64,000 nucleotides of DNA from the NCBI RefSeq assembly GCF_008368715.1, contig NZ_SMRS01000005.1, positions 186,001-250,000 of the forward strand. The letters are read 5' to 3'. Every line of letters begins with the position of its first letter. The stretch's first letter is position 1. The stretch is from Nitrincola tapanii. GTDB taxonomy: Bacteria; Pseudomonadota; Gammaproteobacteria; Pseudomonadales; Balneatricaceae. The translations under genes and the position numbers were made by a program. The notes beneath the pieces were generated by a model. The model searched no databases. It saw nothing but the letters and a program-made list of their open reading frames with translations, and was not told the DNA's origin. This document shows positions 46,651 to 54,682 of the stretch, in pieces.

Positions 46651-46693
46651 TGTTCCTGAAAAAGTCTGACGGATGAATAAAGGGGGAGCTTAG

Positions 46694-46731
46694 AGCCCCG
46701 CCGGGGCTTCTCACCTGTGTGCTGGCACAGG
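46694..46731 (+). terminator. two hairpins after the island protein gene
   Basis: AGCCCCG-CCGGGGCT (46694-46708) and CCTGTG-TGCTGG-CACAGG (46714-46731, followed by CTTTCTCC) lie 44 bases beyond the stop. Together they probably end transcription before the radical-SAM gene. Confidence 0.5.
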
Positions 46732-46850
46732 CTTTCTCCAACCTGGAGGCGACTCTGCTTTTCATCTCCGATGGGATCAATTGTCGTTGGCTGGATTGTT
46801 GTGTAATCTGAAAGCGATAGATAGCTGTTTGAAAAGGACGACACTACCTC

Positions 46851-48569
46851 ATGGACTACCAGTTATCCCAGAGCGGGCAAACAGCTCATGTTGAAGTCAC
46901 GCGGCTTCCAACAGGTGATCCTCTCCCCGCACTGATTGAATTAGAGAAAGAGCTGGCAGATCAAAATCTGAGACGGATTGAGCTGTTTTTCAGTGAAGGA
47001 GTATCCCCTCCGGTAGATCGCCTGACTCATGCCGGCTATCAGGAATCTGGTTCAGAACGCTTTTTCAAATCGGTACACTATCAACCTTCTGTTCGTTTCT
47101 CGATCACTGAAAAGTGCAATTACGCATGCTTCTTCTGCCATGAAGAAGGCATGGAGATGGGCAAAGCACGTGCTGCTGCCCAACAGGAACAGCTATTTGA
47201 CGTTCTGCGGCAATTCCATGAGTTGAATTATCAGGATTTTACGTTTACCGGTGGAGAGCCTTTGCTCAACCCGAATAAGATTGTTGCCTGTCTCGATTAC
47301 ATGGAATCAATAGGCTATCTGCCTGACATCACGTTTGTTTCCAATGGGCTGGCTCTGACCGAAAAACTTTTGGCCCGCCTGCAAGCTTATCCCGGCAAAA
47401 TGCGCTTTAACATTTCTATGCATAGCCTTGAAGAGCATGCCTATAACCAGATTGTGCAGGATATACAAAAGCCGAACGCGCCACTTCGTCACAACGAGCA
47501 CCGCCGCGTAAAAGAAAATTTGCTGAAGCTGCAAACGGCAGGTATCCCTTTCAAGCTTAACTTTGTTCTATTGAAAGGTCTGAATACATCAGATGAAGCC
47601 ATCCAGGCTGTGTTGGATTACGCACTACAGCTTGGCGCAACGCGGATCAAGTTTTTGGAGCTGCTGTTAACCAAAGAACTGAATCATCTGTATGGATACT
47701 TCTACCGGCTGGATGCACTGCGCGAGCGTCTAAGTGACCAGCTGACTCTTACAGAACGGAGTTTCAGGCGTGATGTGTATCGCTATGCAGATACACCGTT
47801 GGAGCTTGAATTCCAGCATTGTACCTGCGCCAGAGGCTGCAACACCTGCACCGTAAATCGCGACGCTAACTTTACTGCCGAGCTGAAATACTTTCCCTGT
47901 TTCCTGCATTCGGATGAAGACTTTGATTTGAAAACTGTGGCGCTTGAACAGGCAATCGCGCAAGGCGATCAAAAAATTCAACGCATGGCACAGTACTATG
48001 GTGATGACAGTCCCATCATTGTTCGTAATCACTATCTGACTCAAGAGGAGCAGTTTTATTACTATCTGGCCTCCTCCAGCGCTATAGAGCAGCTCAAAAG
48101 AAAGCTCTCGCTCGAGGAAAGGCTTGAGCGCAGACGGGATTTCAACGAAATCTACCTTACATTGGTAGGTCAAGCGGGCGACGATTTTTCCACTGTGTAC
48201 AAGCTAAGCCGCAATAGTTACGACCAGCACGCACTGGAAATCGAGCAGGCTTACAGTTTTGATCCGCTCAAGCCAGGATTGGTCACGACGCATTTTTCTG
48301 GCGAAAGCCAGAAGGTCATTGACCCGGACTTGTACCTGAAACAGCTGGCAGAGCATGGGTATGAGCAGCGTTTAAACTTGAACTGGTCCATCTTTTTTTA
48401 CCGTTTGCAGTGGTCCAGTTCTGTGAGGCAATCAGAGTTATCCATCAGCCATAACCCTGAGAGTGGGCTGTTCTTTGTCAGGTCTGATACTCCCTTGGAT
48501 GATGAGCAACTGAAGCCGATGACAGAGCCACTGGCTTCGTATATCAGCACCAGAATGCGGCTAGCATGA
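46851..48569 (+). CDS. large radical-SAM protein with extra N- and C-terminal domains
   Basis: A 572-residue protein. Residues ~1-78 form a small alpha/beta domain (IELEKELADQNLRRIELFFS, AGYQESGSERFFKSVHY), with a distant acetyltransferase-like look. Residues ~80-360 are a MoaA-like radical-SAM domain: [4Fe-4S] ligands C89, C93 and C96 in TEKCNYACFFCHEEG, then FTFTGGEPLLNPNKI and RFNISMHSLEEH. A second Cys cluster, HCTCARGCNTC plus CFLH (~325-350), suggests an auxiliary Fe-S site. Residues ~430-572 are an unassigned beta-rich domain. Substrate unknown. It lies just before the type III CRISPR genes but is separated by ~70 bases from a CARF remnant; a link to defence is only positional. Confidence 0.75.
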   Translation: MDYQLSQSGQTAHVEVTRLPTGDPLPALIELEKELADQNLRRIELFFSEGVSPPVDRLTHAGYQESGSERFFKSVHYQPSVRFSITEKCNYACFFCHEEGMEMGKARAAAQQEQLFDVLRQFHELNYQDFTFTGGEPLLNPNKIVACLDYMESIGYLPDITFVSNGLALTEKLLARLQAYPGKMRFNISMHSLEEHAYNQIVQDIQKPNAPLRHNEHRRVKENLLKLQTAGIPFKLNFVLLKGLNTSDEAIQAVLDYALQLGATRIKFLELLLTKELNHLYGYFYRLDALRERLSDQLTLTERSFRRDVYRYADTPLELEFQHCTCARGCNTCTVNRDANFTAELKYFPCFLHSDEDFDLKTVALEQAIAQGDQKIQRMAQYYGDDSPIIVRNHYLTQEEQFYYYLASSSAIEQLKRKLSLEERLERRRDFNEIYLTLVGQAGDDFSTVYKLSRNSYDQHALEIEQAYSFDPLKPGLVTTHFSGESQKVIDPDLYLKQLAEHGYEQRLNLNWSIFFYRLQWSSSVRQSELSISHNPESGLFFVRSDTPLDDEQLKPMTEPLASYISTRMRLA

Positions 48570-48574
48570 GTACC

Positions 48575-48586
48575 AACAAATTTGTT
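48575..48586. promoter_or_regulatory. palindrome AACAAATTTGTT upstream of the CRISPR genes
   Basis: A perfect 12-base palindrome lies right after the radical-SAM stop. Its core ACAAATTTGT recurs at 60084-60093 and, with one change, at 58719-58728, all in gaps of the CRISPR region. It is a candidate operator; no cognate regulator is identified. Confidence 0.35.
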
Positions 48587-48639
48587 TGCAACACAATGAC
48601 ACATAGGTTAGTTCATAATACGGAGCTGACGGTAACGAG

Positions 48640-48858
48640 ATGAAGGGGCAGGTTATGCCAACGACAATGAACGTCGCTAATTCAAATGGACCGGTCGAAA
48701 GTGACCATTGGCTGATCTGTGTCGCGGGATCATCCCCGGCGGTTGTGACCGAAACACTCTATTGTCTGAAAGATCGTGAAAATTTCCCGAATAAGGTTGT
48801 GATTTTTACCACCCTACTTGGGGCTTTTTTTGCCTGCTCATCAAATTCATTTTTTTAA
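48640..48858 (+). pseudogene. truncated Cas_NE0113-type CARF gene remnant
   Basis: The 72-codon frame includes HWLICVAGSSPAVVTETLYC followed by FPNKVVIFTT. It matches LLLAITGMSPAVVTETLYGI ... WPKEIKIITT of the intact CARF protein encoded at 56926-58257. After VVIFTT the similarity ends, and the frame closes in unrelated AT-rich sequence, so only the first strand-loop-helix of the CARF fold remains. It is probably the leftover of an effector gene that once headed the cas10 operon. It could still be translated but would not fold as a CARF domain. Confidence 0.8.
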
Positions 48859-48873
48859 TAGCTAAAACACCTG

Positions 48874-48886
48874 TCGACGATGTCGA
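48874..48886. promoter_or_regulatory. inverted repeat TCGAC-GAT-GTCGA before cas10
   Basis: Perfect five-base arms lie 32 bases before the cas10 start, in the AT-rich stretch that must hold its promoter. It may be an operator or a 5' leader hairpin. Confidence 0.3.
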
Positions 48887-48918
48887 GAAATGTAATTCAA
48901 TAAGTAAAAGGATTTCAT

Positions 48919-50544
48919 ATGAGTATATATGCTTATATGTTTGAGGTCAGAGGGATTCAGTCTTTTCTGTTCTCAAGTGGAAAGCTGAAAGATCTGGTTG
49001 CCGGCAGTGAGCTGATTGATTTTCTCTGTAAACAACCATTACGGGAAGCACTGAAAGTATGTGGTCTGGAAGGGTATGACTCTTCGCAGCACAGTCCACG
49101 GTGTGCCGGTGGTTCGTTTTATCTGCTGATTGAAGACCGCGATAAAGCTGTGCGGCTGAGCCATATCTGGCCGTTAATTGTGGAGCAGTTGCTGCCGGGC
49201 ATTGAGCAGGTTGCTGTTCTGTCTGTGGGCAGTACTGCCAAAGATGCTGTTGCAGAGGGACTGAATCAGCTGCGCTCAGCGCGTAATTATATGATTCCGC
49301 AATTGCCTGCCGCCAGCCCTCTGGCAAAGCGTAATCCAAGAACAGGCAGTGTTGCGGTGCAGCAAAAAGCCGGTGAATCATTGGATCTGGCCAGCAGTAA
49401 AAAGCGCGCGTTTAAACGTCCTGATGCTGCAGACAGTTTAAGTCTGACCGGACGCTTCAGTGAAAACGCCCAGCTTAAATGGCCGGACAATTTCGAGGAC
49501 ACCGGACCGGAAAGTCGCCGCTTTCCTATGGCTGGTGAAAGCCATATCGCTATTGTGCATGCAGATGGAAATGGTCTTGGGGAAGTGCTCAGAGTCGTGA
49601 ATGCAGCAGCATCCGGTCTGAGTGACAGTGCTTACATCCGCCTGTATCGGAGCTTTTCCGATGGTTTGGAGCAGGCAACTGTTCAAGCTTGTCAACAGGC
49701 CTGTGAGTCTGTGCTTGAATCCAAAACAGTGAACAATATTGTCCCGGCTCGTCCTGTAGTGCTTGGTGGCGATGACCTTACACTTCTGGTTCGGGCGGAT
49801 CTGGCTTTACCGTTTACTGAAGCTTTTACCCAGGCTTTTGAACAGGCAAGCAGTACATTTTTAACTCAGCTGCGCAGCCAGATTGCCGAACACAGTTCTG
49901 GGCAGGCTGACGCTCTGCCGCAATGCCTGACGGTGTGTGCAGGTATGAGTTTTATTAAACCCAGTCAGCCTTTTGCACAAAGTTACCAGCTGGCTGAAAG
50001 CTTGTGTGACCAGGCGAAAAAAGCATCCCGCAACGCCCGTACCTCAGAGCAAGAGATGATCGCTTCCAGTCTGTCCTTTCATTGGGTGCAGTCTACGTTA
50101 ATTGAGGATGCCGAGGCTCTGTTTGAACAGGAAAAGGTCGTCCGTAGCCGAACTGATAGCACGGAAAAATTGGCGCTGGGATTGAAAGCTTACCGGATGG
50201 GTACCTCAGGTGCAGGTCAGGCGCTGCCATCTCTTAATGATCTCTACGCCCTGGCTGAGTCTTTGTTTACTCGTGAAGGGTTGAACCGGAAGCGTCTGCG
50301 CAAACTGGCGACTTTGTTGCATCTGGATCTGGCTGCTGCCGAGCGTGAATATGTCCGTTGGCGTGAGCTGGCACATGAAACGGCTGGAGCAGCGTTGGCA
50401 GACTTTGACCGGGCATTAACTTCTCTTCTGAACGAGACTTCCGCCCGATTGCCGGCCAATAAAGAGCACACGCTTTCACCTCTGGCGGATCTGCTGGTGC
50501 TGATAAAACTAATTGATCGTTCGCAGGGAGATGGGCATGAATAA
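48919..50544 (+). CDS. cas10: Cas10, type III CRISPR large subunit without HD domain
   Basis: Cas10 is the signalling subunit: on target RNA binding its Palm domains convert ATP to cyclic oligoadenylate. The 541-residue product begins directly with the Palm1-type motif YMFEVRGIQSFLFSSGKLKDLVAGSELID, so the N-terminal HD nuclease domain of larger Cas10 proteins is absent. Palm2 has HADGNGLGEVL and the intact cyclase motif GGDD at residues 283-286 (VVLGGDDLTLLV). A helical C-terminal domain follows (~390-541). AAAAGGA precedes ATG. I infer RNA-triggered signalling without Cas10 DNase activity. The stop overlaps the next gene by 8 bases. Confidence 0.93.
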   Translation: MSIYAYMFEVRGIQSFLFSSGKLKDLVAGSELIDFLCKQPLREALKVCGLEGYDSSQHSPRCAGGSFYLLIEDRDKAVRLSHIWPLIVEQLLPGIEQVAVLSVGSTAKDAVAEGLNQLRSARNYMIPQLPAASPLAKRNPRTGSVAVQQKAGESLDLASSKKRAFKRPDAADSLSLTGRFSENAQLKWPDNFEDTGPESRRFPMAGESHIAIVHADGNGLGEVLRVVNAAASGLSDSAYIRLYRSFSDGLEQATVQACQQACESVLESKTVNNIVPARPVVLGGDDLTLLVRADLALPFTEAFTQAFEQASSTFLTQLRSQIAEHSSGQADALPQCLTVCAGMSFIKPSQPFAQSYQLAESLCDQAKKASRNARTSEQEMIASSLSFHWVQSTLIEDAEALFEQEKVVRSRTDSTEKLALGLKAYRMGTSGAGQALPSLNDLYALAESLFTREGLNRKRLRKLATLLHLDLAAAEREYVRWRELAHETAGAALADFDRALTSLLNETSARLPANKEHTLSPLADLLVLIKLIDRSQGDGHE

Positions 50545-51190
50545 GCAAAAAGTCCTCGAGATTGATTTTCGGCACTATTGGCATTCCGGTACCGGCAGCA
50601 GTAGTGGTACTCATCTTGATGCCGTTACTGCCAAAGACAGTAAGGGGCTGCCGTTTCTTCCGGGTAAGCATATAAAAGGCCTGCTTCGACATGCTTGGCA
50701 CAGGGCTGAAACCTGGGGTTGGGTTAATGAACTGCCGTTACCGGCAGGCCCCGCTGAAAACTGGGAAACTCTGCTTTTTGGTAGCCGTGATCTGCCAGCT
50801 GGCCGCTTTGAAACTCTGCCGGGCATGCTGTTTGTTGATGATGCTGTGCTGACTGATGCCGAGCAGCAGTGGTTGCAGGCTCAGCCGGAGCTGAAACCCC
50901 ATCTATATCAGGAACTGTATTCAACAGCCCTTGACGAGCAGGGCAGTGTTGTTAATCAGAGTCTGCGCGGTATAGAAGTTGTGGTGCCTGTGCGCTTATA
51001 TGCTCAGGTCAGCCTGGAACTTTCTGCTACTGAGCCTGCGCACAGGGCGCAACAGAATAATCTGTTGGCTGCCTCTGCTATCTGGCAAACAATGGACCAG
51101 GTTTTAAGCCTGGTTGATCAGCTGGGTGCCAGCCGTTCCCGGGGATTGGGCGAAGCCTGTTTGTCTTTGCATGAAAGGGAGCTTCAGTAA
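50537..51190 (+). CDS. cas7: Cas7-type RAMP protein (Csm3-like)
   Basis: A 217-residue single-domain RAMP. The conserved Cas7 loop reads GTHLDAVTAKDSKGLPFLPG followed by KHIKGLLRHAWH; D28 aligns with the RNA-cleaving Asp of Csm3/Cmr4. A glycine-rich loop, ASRSRGLGEACLSL, closes the fold. ATG 50537 is chosen with CAGGGAG seven bases upstream; ATG 50531 is possible. It is the only unfused Cas7 in the operon and overlaps both neighbours. Confidence 0.88.
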   Translation: MNKQKVLEIDFRHYWHSGTGSSSGTHLDAVTAKDSKGLPFLPGKHIKGLLRHAWHRAETWGWVNELPLPAGPAENWETLLFGSRDLPAGRFETLPGMLFVDDAVLTDAEQQWLQAQPELKPHLYQELYSTALDEQGSVVNQSLRGIEVVVPVRLYAQVSLELSATEPAHRAQQNNLLAASAIWQTMDQVLSLVDQLGASRSRGLGEACLSLHERELQ

Positions 51191-52767
51191 TGAAACTGAC
51201 ACAAACATTTAAAGTCACCTTGCTGCAGGATCTGATTCTGAGCGCCCGGGCCGCGACAGAAGGTGGTCATGAAGGCCTGGATTATATTCCCGGTGCGAAC
51301 TTTCTGGGAGCTGTGGCTGGCAAACTTTATCCGAGCCTGAATGATGACGAGGCTTTTGCTCTGTTTCATTCGGGCAGTATCCGTTTTGGTGATGCTCTGC
51401 CGTTAACCGGGGATATGAAGCCCTGCTGGCCGGTTCCGCTTTCCCTTCATGCTTATAAAGGGGAAAGTTATAAAGAGCCCCATGGTGTGAACAGTCGTTT
51501 CCGGTCCGGTGTGTTATTTGACCCGGCACTACAGACAGCTGCTGCTAACAACCGTCAGCCTAAGCAGGTACGTAAAGGTTACTGTTCCGCCGCAGGTGAT
51601 CTGATTGAACCCTTATCCCAGCTGCATGTGAAAACCGCTCTGAATGCCGAAACCAACCGTGCAGCTGAGGGCCAGCTGTTCAGCTATCAGTCATTGTGTG
51701 CCGGACAGGAGTATTACCTTGTCCTGCAGGCTGAGTCGGATTATCCGGAGCTGTTTCAGCAAGTGTGTGAATGCCTGTTGGGAGAACTGCGTCTTGGCCG
51801 CTCCCGCTCTGCCCAGTTTGGTAAAGTAAAACTTGAAATTTTAGACCTTAAACAGAGCAGGCCTGAATCAGCAGCAGGCCATTCCGAAGAATTGACCTTG
51901 TGGCTGTTGTCTGATCTGGCCTTGCTGGATCCGCAGGGACAGCCAACTCTGATACCGGATGCACATTCTTTGGGACTGCCAGAAGGCACTGAATGGCTGG
52001 TGGAAAAAAGTTATCTGCGTTCACGCCGTTACAGCACATTTAACGGTTATCGACGTAGTTATGATACGGAGCGTCAGGTGATCAGCCGGGGCAGTGTGCT
52101 GCGCTACCGTCTTGCTAAGACTTTGGAGAGCGAGGAACTGCAGCGTCTGCAGCAAATCGGGCTGTATCAGGAACAGGGCCTGGGAGCGGTTGCGGTTAAC
52201 CCAACTCTGCTGAAACAGAGTGAGCCTGCTTTTGCCCCGTCATCACCGGTTGAACACTTACCCAAAGCACAAAAGATTCAGTTACCCACGGGCAACGCTC
52301 CTGAGTTGATTCGTGCTCTGCAGCGCCGTATGCAGGGTTCTGCAGACAGCGAGCGCTTTACCCGTGTGGCAGAGGCGATCTTTACCCGACTGCTGGACAT
52401 GATTGTCTCAGCCCGCAGCTGGGCAGGCTTACTGCCTGGAGAGCTGTTGCAGGATGCACCGGGCAGAAGTCAGTGGGGCAACATCCGAGCACTGGCAAAT
52501 GATAATAGAGACCGACCGCAACAATTTGATGAGGCGTTTAACCGCCTGTTGGATGAGCGCTCGGCCTGGAAATTTGAAGTGTCACCAAATCGGAAGTTCA
52601 GTAGCTGCTTAAAACGAGCTGTTCATGAAAGCTGTGATGAATACAGCATTCCCCAGGAACAAAGATCTGAAGTACTGGCCCGTGTTGCGGTTCTGGCTGG
52701 TTCGGAACAATGGCAGCAGGCACTGGAAGGTCGTTTGCCAAGTGAGATTCAAGGAGAGCCGGTATGA
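51190..52767 (+). CDS. csx10: Cas5-like (Csx10-type) RAMP with helical Cas11-like C-terminal domain
   Basis: A 525-residue RAMP protein. Residues ~1-360 have Cas5/Csx10 features: LLQDLILSARAATEGGHEGLDYIPGANFLGAVAG at the start, GLRSR-type loop RLGRSRSAQFGKVKLEIL, and DTERQVISRGSVLRYRL. The last ~155 residues (from about 375: LIRALQRRMQGSADSERFTRVAEA ... VLARVAVLAGSEQWQQAL) are all-helical and look like a fused Cas11 small subunit. Type III-D complexes of cyanobacteria carry Cas7-Cas5-Cas11 as one chain; here Cas7 is separate and Cas5 plus the helical domain are joined. The Cas11 assignment is inference from position and helicity. No free small-subunit gene exists in the operon, which supports it. 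Confidence 0.78.
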   Translation: MKLTQTFKVTLLQDLILSARAATEGGHEGLDYIPGANFLGAVAGKLYPSLNDDEAFALFHSGSIRFGDALPLTGDMKPCWPVPLSLHAYKGESYKEPHGVNSRFRSGVLFDPALQTAAANNRQPKQVRKGYCSAAGDLIEPLSQLHVKTALNAETNRAAEGQLFSYQSLCAGQEYYLVLQAESDYPELFQQVCECLLGELRLGRSRSAQFGKVKLEILDLKQSRPESAAGHSEELTLWLLSDLALLDPQGQPTLIPDAHSLGLPEGTEWLVEKSYLRSRRYSTFNGYRRSYDTERQVISRGSVLRYRLAKTLESEELQRLQQIGLYQEQGLGAVAVNPTLLKQSEPAFAPSSPVEHLPKAQKIQLPTGNAPELIRALQRRMQGSADSERFTRVAEAIFTRLLDMIVSARSWAGLLPGELLQDAPGRSQWGNIRALANDNRDRPQQFDEAFNRLLDERSAWKFEVSPNRKFSSCLKRAVHESCDEYSIPQEQRSEVLARVAVLAGSEQWQQALEGRLPSEIQGEPV

Positions 52768-54179
52768 TCGAAAGCAAACCTATCTATCATCAGGCACGGG
52801 TTGAGATTGAAGCCCTGACCCCCCACGGTGTTCATGCCGGTCATGGGGATACCACACATGATGTACTTCTCGTGCGTGATGCCAATGGTCTGCCCTACCT
52901 CCCGGCAACAGGTTTGGCCGGCGTTCTGCGTCATCTGTGCCGTGAAAAGTATGGTGAGCAGCTGGAACAGGAGTTGTTTGGTTACGCCAAAGGTGAGCTG
53001 GGGCAGACAAGCCTGGTTCAGTTGACAGCTGGTGTTGTGCATAACCAGCATAATCAGCCCTGTGAAGGCCTGTTAAATGAACCGGGGCATGATGCAGTGC
53101 TGGCGCTACTGCTGCAAGATAAACCTCTGGTGCGTCAGCGGGTGCGGCTGAATGAACTGGGTTCTGCAGCCCATACCGGCAAGTTTGATGTGACCTGCAT
53201 CCCGGCGGGTGTACGTTACAGTTTTTTTATTGGTTACTGGAGTGACGAATCCGGGAGGGAGCATTTTGATCGATTGTTAGCTTTGCTGAGTTCAGCTGGA
53301 TTCCGTCTGGGGCATGGTACCCGCTCTGGTCATGGTGCATTCAAAGTCAATCAGCTACAAAAGGCAAGCTGGGATCTGACAACAGCGCAGGGGCGGGAAG
53401 GTTACCTGCAGCGAAGCCGAAGCCGTGGTTCATCCGAGGGACTGGCAGATTTCATCCTGATCGAGTCAGCTGATAATGCCTTAAAGGCAGAACTTCAGCT
53501 CAAAGCGGAGTCAGGCTGGCGCGTTGGCGGTGGCGAACAGGCATTCAGTGATCCCGATGAGCGTGGCAAGGTGCCGGATCTGGTACCCCAGTCGGAAGCT
53601 CGTATTCTCTGGCAGGGGGATAAAGCTGTGATCGTCCTTAAGCAGCCGGTTGTGCCAGCCTCGGCAGTTAAAGGCGCTTTGGCACACCGTTTTGCCTATC
53701 ACTACCGCTGCCTGACTGGCCAGTTTGTAAACTCGGAAGCCAGCGCTGTGGAAATGGATAATCTGCAGCTTGAGGGAGTTAAAGAGCTGTTTGGCTTTGC
53801 TTCAGACAGTGATCTCTCCGGTGCTGCGGGTGCTCTGGTAATTGATGATATCTACTTAGACCAACCGGTCGTGGCTCGTCAGACACATAACAAAATTGAC
53901 CAGTTTACTGGTGGTGTTATCAGCGGCGCTTTATTTGAAGAAGAGTTTTTTTGGCAAACCCCATTAAGCCTGTCGCTCAATATCCTCCGGCCTGAACGCA
54001 TCTCTGCTCAAAGCCGTGAAGCACTGAAACGGACACTGGAGGATCTGTGCGAAGGCTTTTTACCACTGGGTGCCGGAGGCTCGCGCGGTTTGGGGGCTTT
54101 TATTGCCCAGCAGGGCGTTAAATGGAGTGACCAGGGAAACTGGATTGAAGGTTATGACAGCAAGGAGTCCATCGGATGA
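52764..54179 (+). CDS. double Cas7 RAMP protein (Cas7-2x)
   Basis: A 471-residue protein made of two RAMP units. Unit 1 (~5-225): PHGVHAGHGDTTHDVLLVRD with D33 at the expected RNA-cleavage position, GLPYLPATGLAGVLRHLC, and the glycine-rich RLGHGTRSGHGAFKV. Unit 2 (~232-455): KAESGWRVGGGEQAFSDPDE, PVVPASAVKGALAHRFAYHY and GAGGSRGLGAFIAQ. Type III-D complexes contain such a Cas7 tandem. Four-base overlaps with both neighbours fix the start and stop. Confidence 0.85.
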   Translation: MIESKPIYHQARVEIEALTPHGVHAGHGDTTHDVLLVRDANGLPYLPATGLAGVLRHLCREKYGEQLEQELFGYAKGELGQTSLVQLTAGVVHNQHNQPCEGLLNEPGHDAVLALLLQDKPLVRQRVRLNELGSAAHTGKFDVTCIPAGVRYSFFIGYWSDESGREHFDRLLALLSSAGFRLGHGTRSGHGAFKVNQLQKASWDLTTAQGREGYLQRSRSRGSSEGLADFILIESADNALKAELQLKAESGWRVGGGEQAFSDPDERGKVPDLVPQSEARILWQGDKAVIVLKQPVVPASAVKGALAHRFAYHYRCLTGQFVNSEASAVEMDNLQLEGVKELFGFASDSDLSGAAGALVIDDIYLDQPVVARQTHNKIDQFTGGVISGALFEEEFFWQTPLSLSLNILRPERISAQSREALKRTLEDLCEGFLPLGAGGSRGLGAFIAQQGVKWSDQGNWIEGYDSKESIG

Positions 54180-54682
54180 GCGATATTGCACAAGCTGAAA
54201 AAGATTATGCGGCTGCTGTAGAAGCCCTGACCGCCTTGGGGGCAGGTCTGCAATTTAGCGCTCTGTTACCGGTAACGGCAGAAGTCAGCCAGCGTAAGCT
54301 GAATCAGGATGAGCTGAAAAGTTGGCTTGCTGATCTGTCTTCGGATACTGAAGGCTGGCTGCAGTATCCATCATCACTGACTGTTTTGCCGGAAAATAGG
54401 AGCAAACTACCTTCACAGTTTCCGCTGCAGGCTGAGCTGTTTGTGCAGGGAAAAAGCCAGACGTTGCGATATCTGGGACATTACCAGTGGCAGGTGTGCA
54501 GTGTTCAGCTACAAGAAGCAACACCTGAGTCTGCCACTTATTTGGCAGAGACTGTTGAGCACCTGGCTGATCGCCCGCAGCTGGGCCGCCTGTGTTATCA
54601 GAAACTGTGGCAGTTACAGCCAGAGGGCAGCCCTAAGCTGGCGCTGAGTTGTTTCACCGGATTTAAAGGAGGTCAGGCATGA
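54176..54682 (+). CDS. csx19: Csx19-like subunit
   Basis: A 168-residue soluble protein between the double Cas7 and the insertion-bearing Cas7, the position and size of Csx19 (TIGR03984-like) in type III-D loci. It has an N-terminal helical segment (AEKDYAAAVEALTALGAG), beta-strand-rich middle (FPLQAELFVQGKSQTLRYLGHYQWQVCSVQ) and C-terminal GRLCYQKLWQLQPEG. In cyanobacterial III-D, Csx19 contacts the Cas7-insertion subunit. Sequence identity to known Csx19 was not testable here; the call rests mainly on context. Confidence 0.6.
   Translation: MSDIAQAEKDYAAAVEALTALGAGLQFSALLPVTAEVSQRKLNQDELKSWLADLSSDTEGWLQYPSSLTVLPENRSKLPSQFPLQAELFVQGKSQTLRYLGHYQWQVCSVQLQEATPESATYLAETVEHLADRPQLGRLCYQKLWQLQPEGSPKLALSCFTGFKGGQA

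Noticed and set aside
46851-48569. Prokaryotic viperin (pVip)
   Set aside because: The Cys motif is present, but the GGEPLL context, second Cys cluster and flanking domains are MoaA-like rather than viperin-like.
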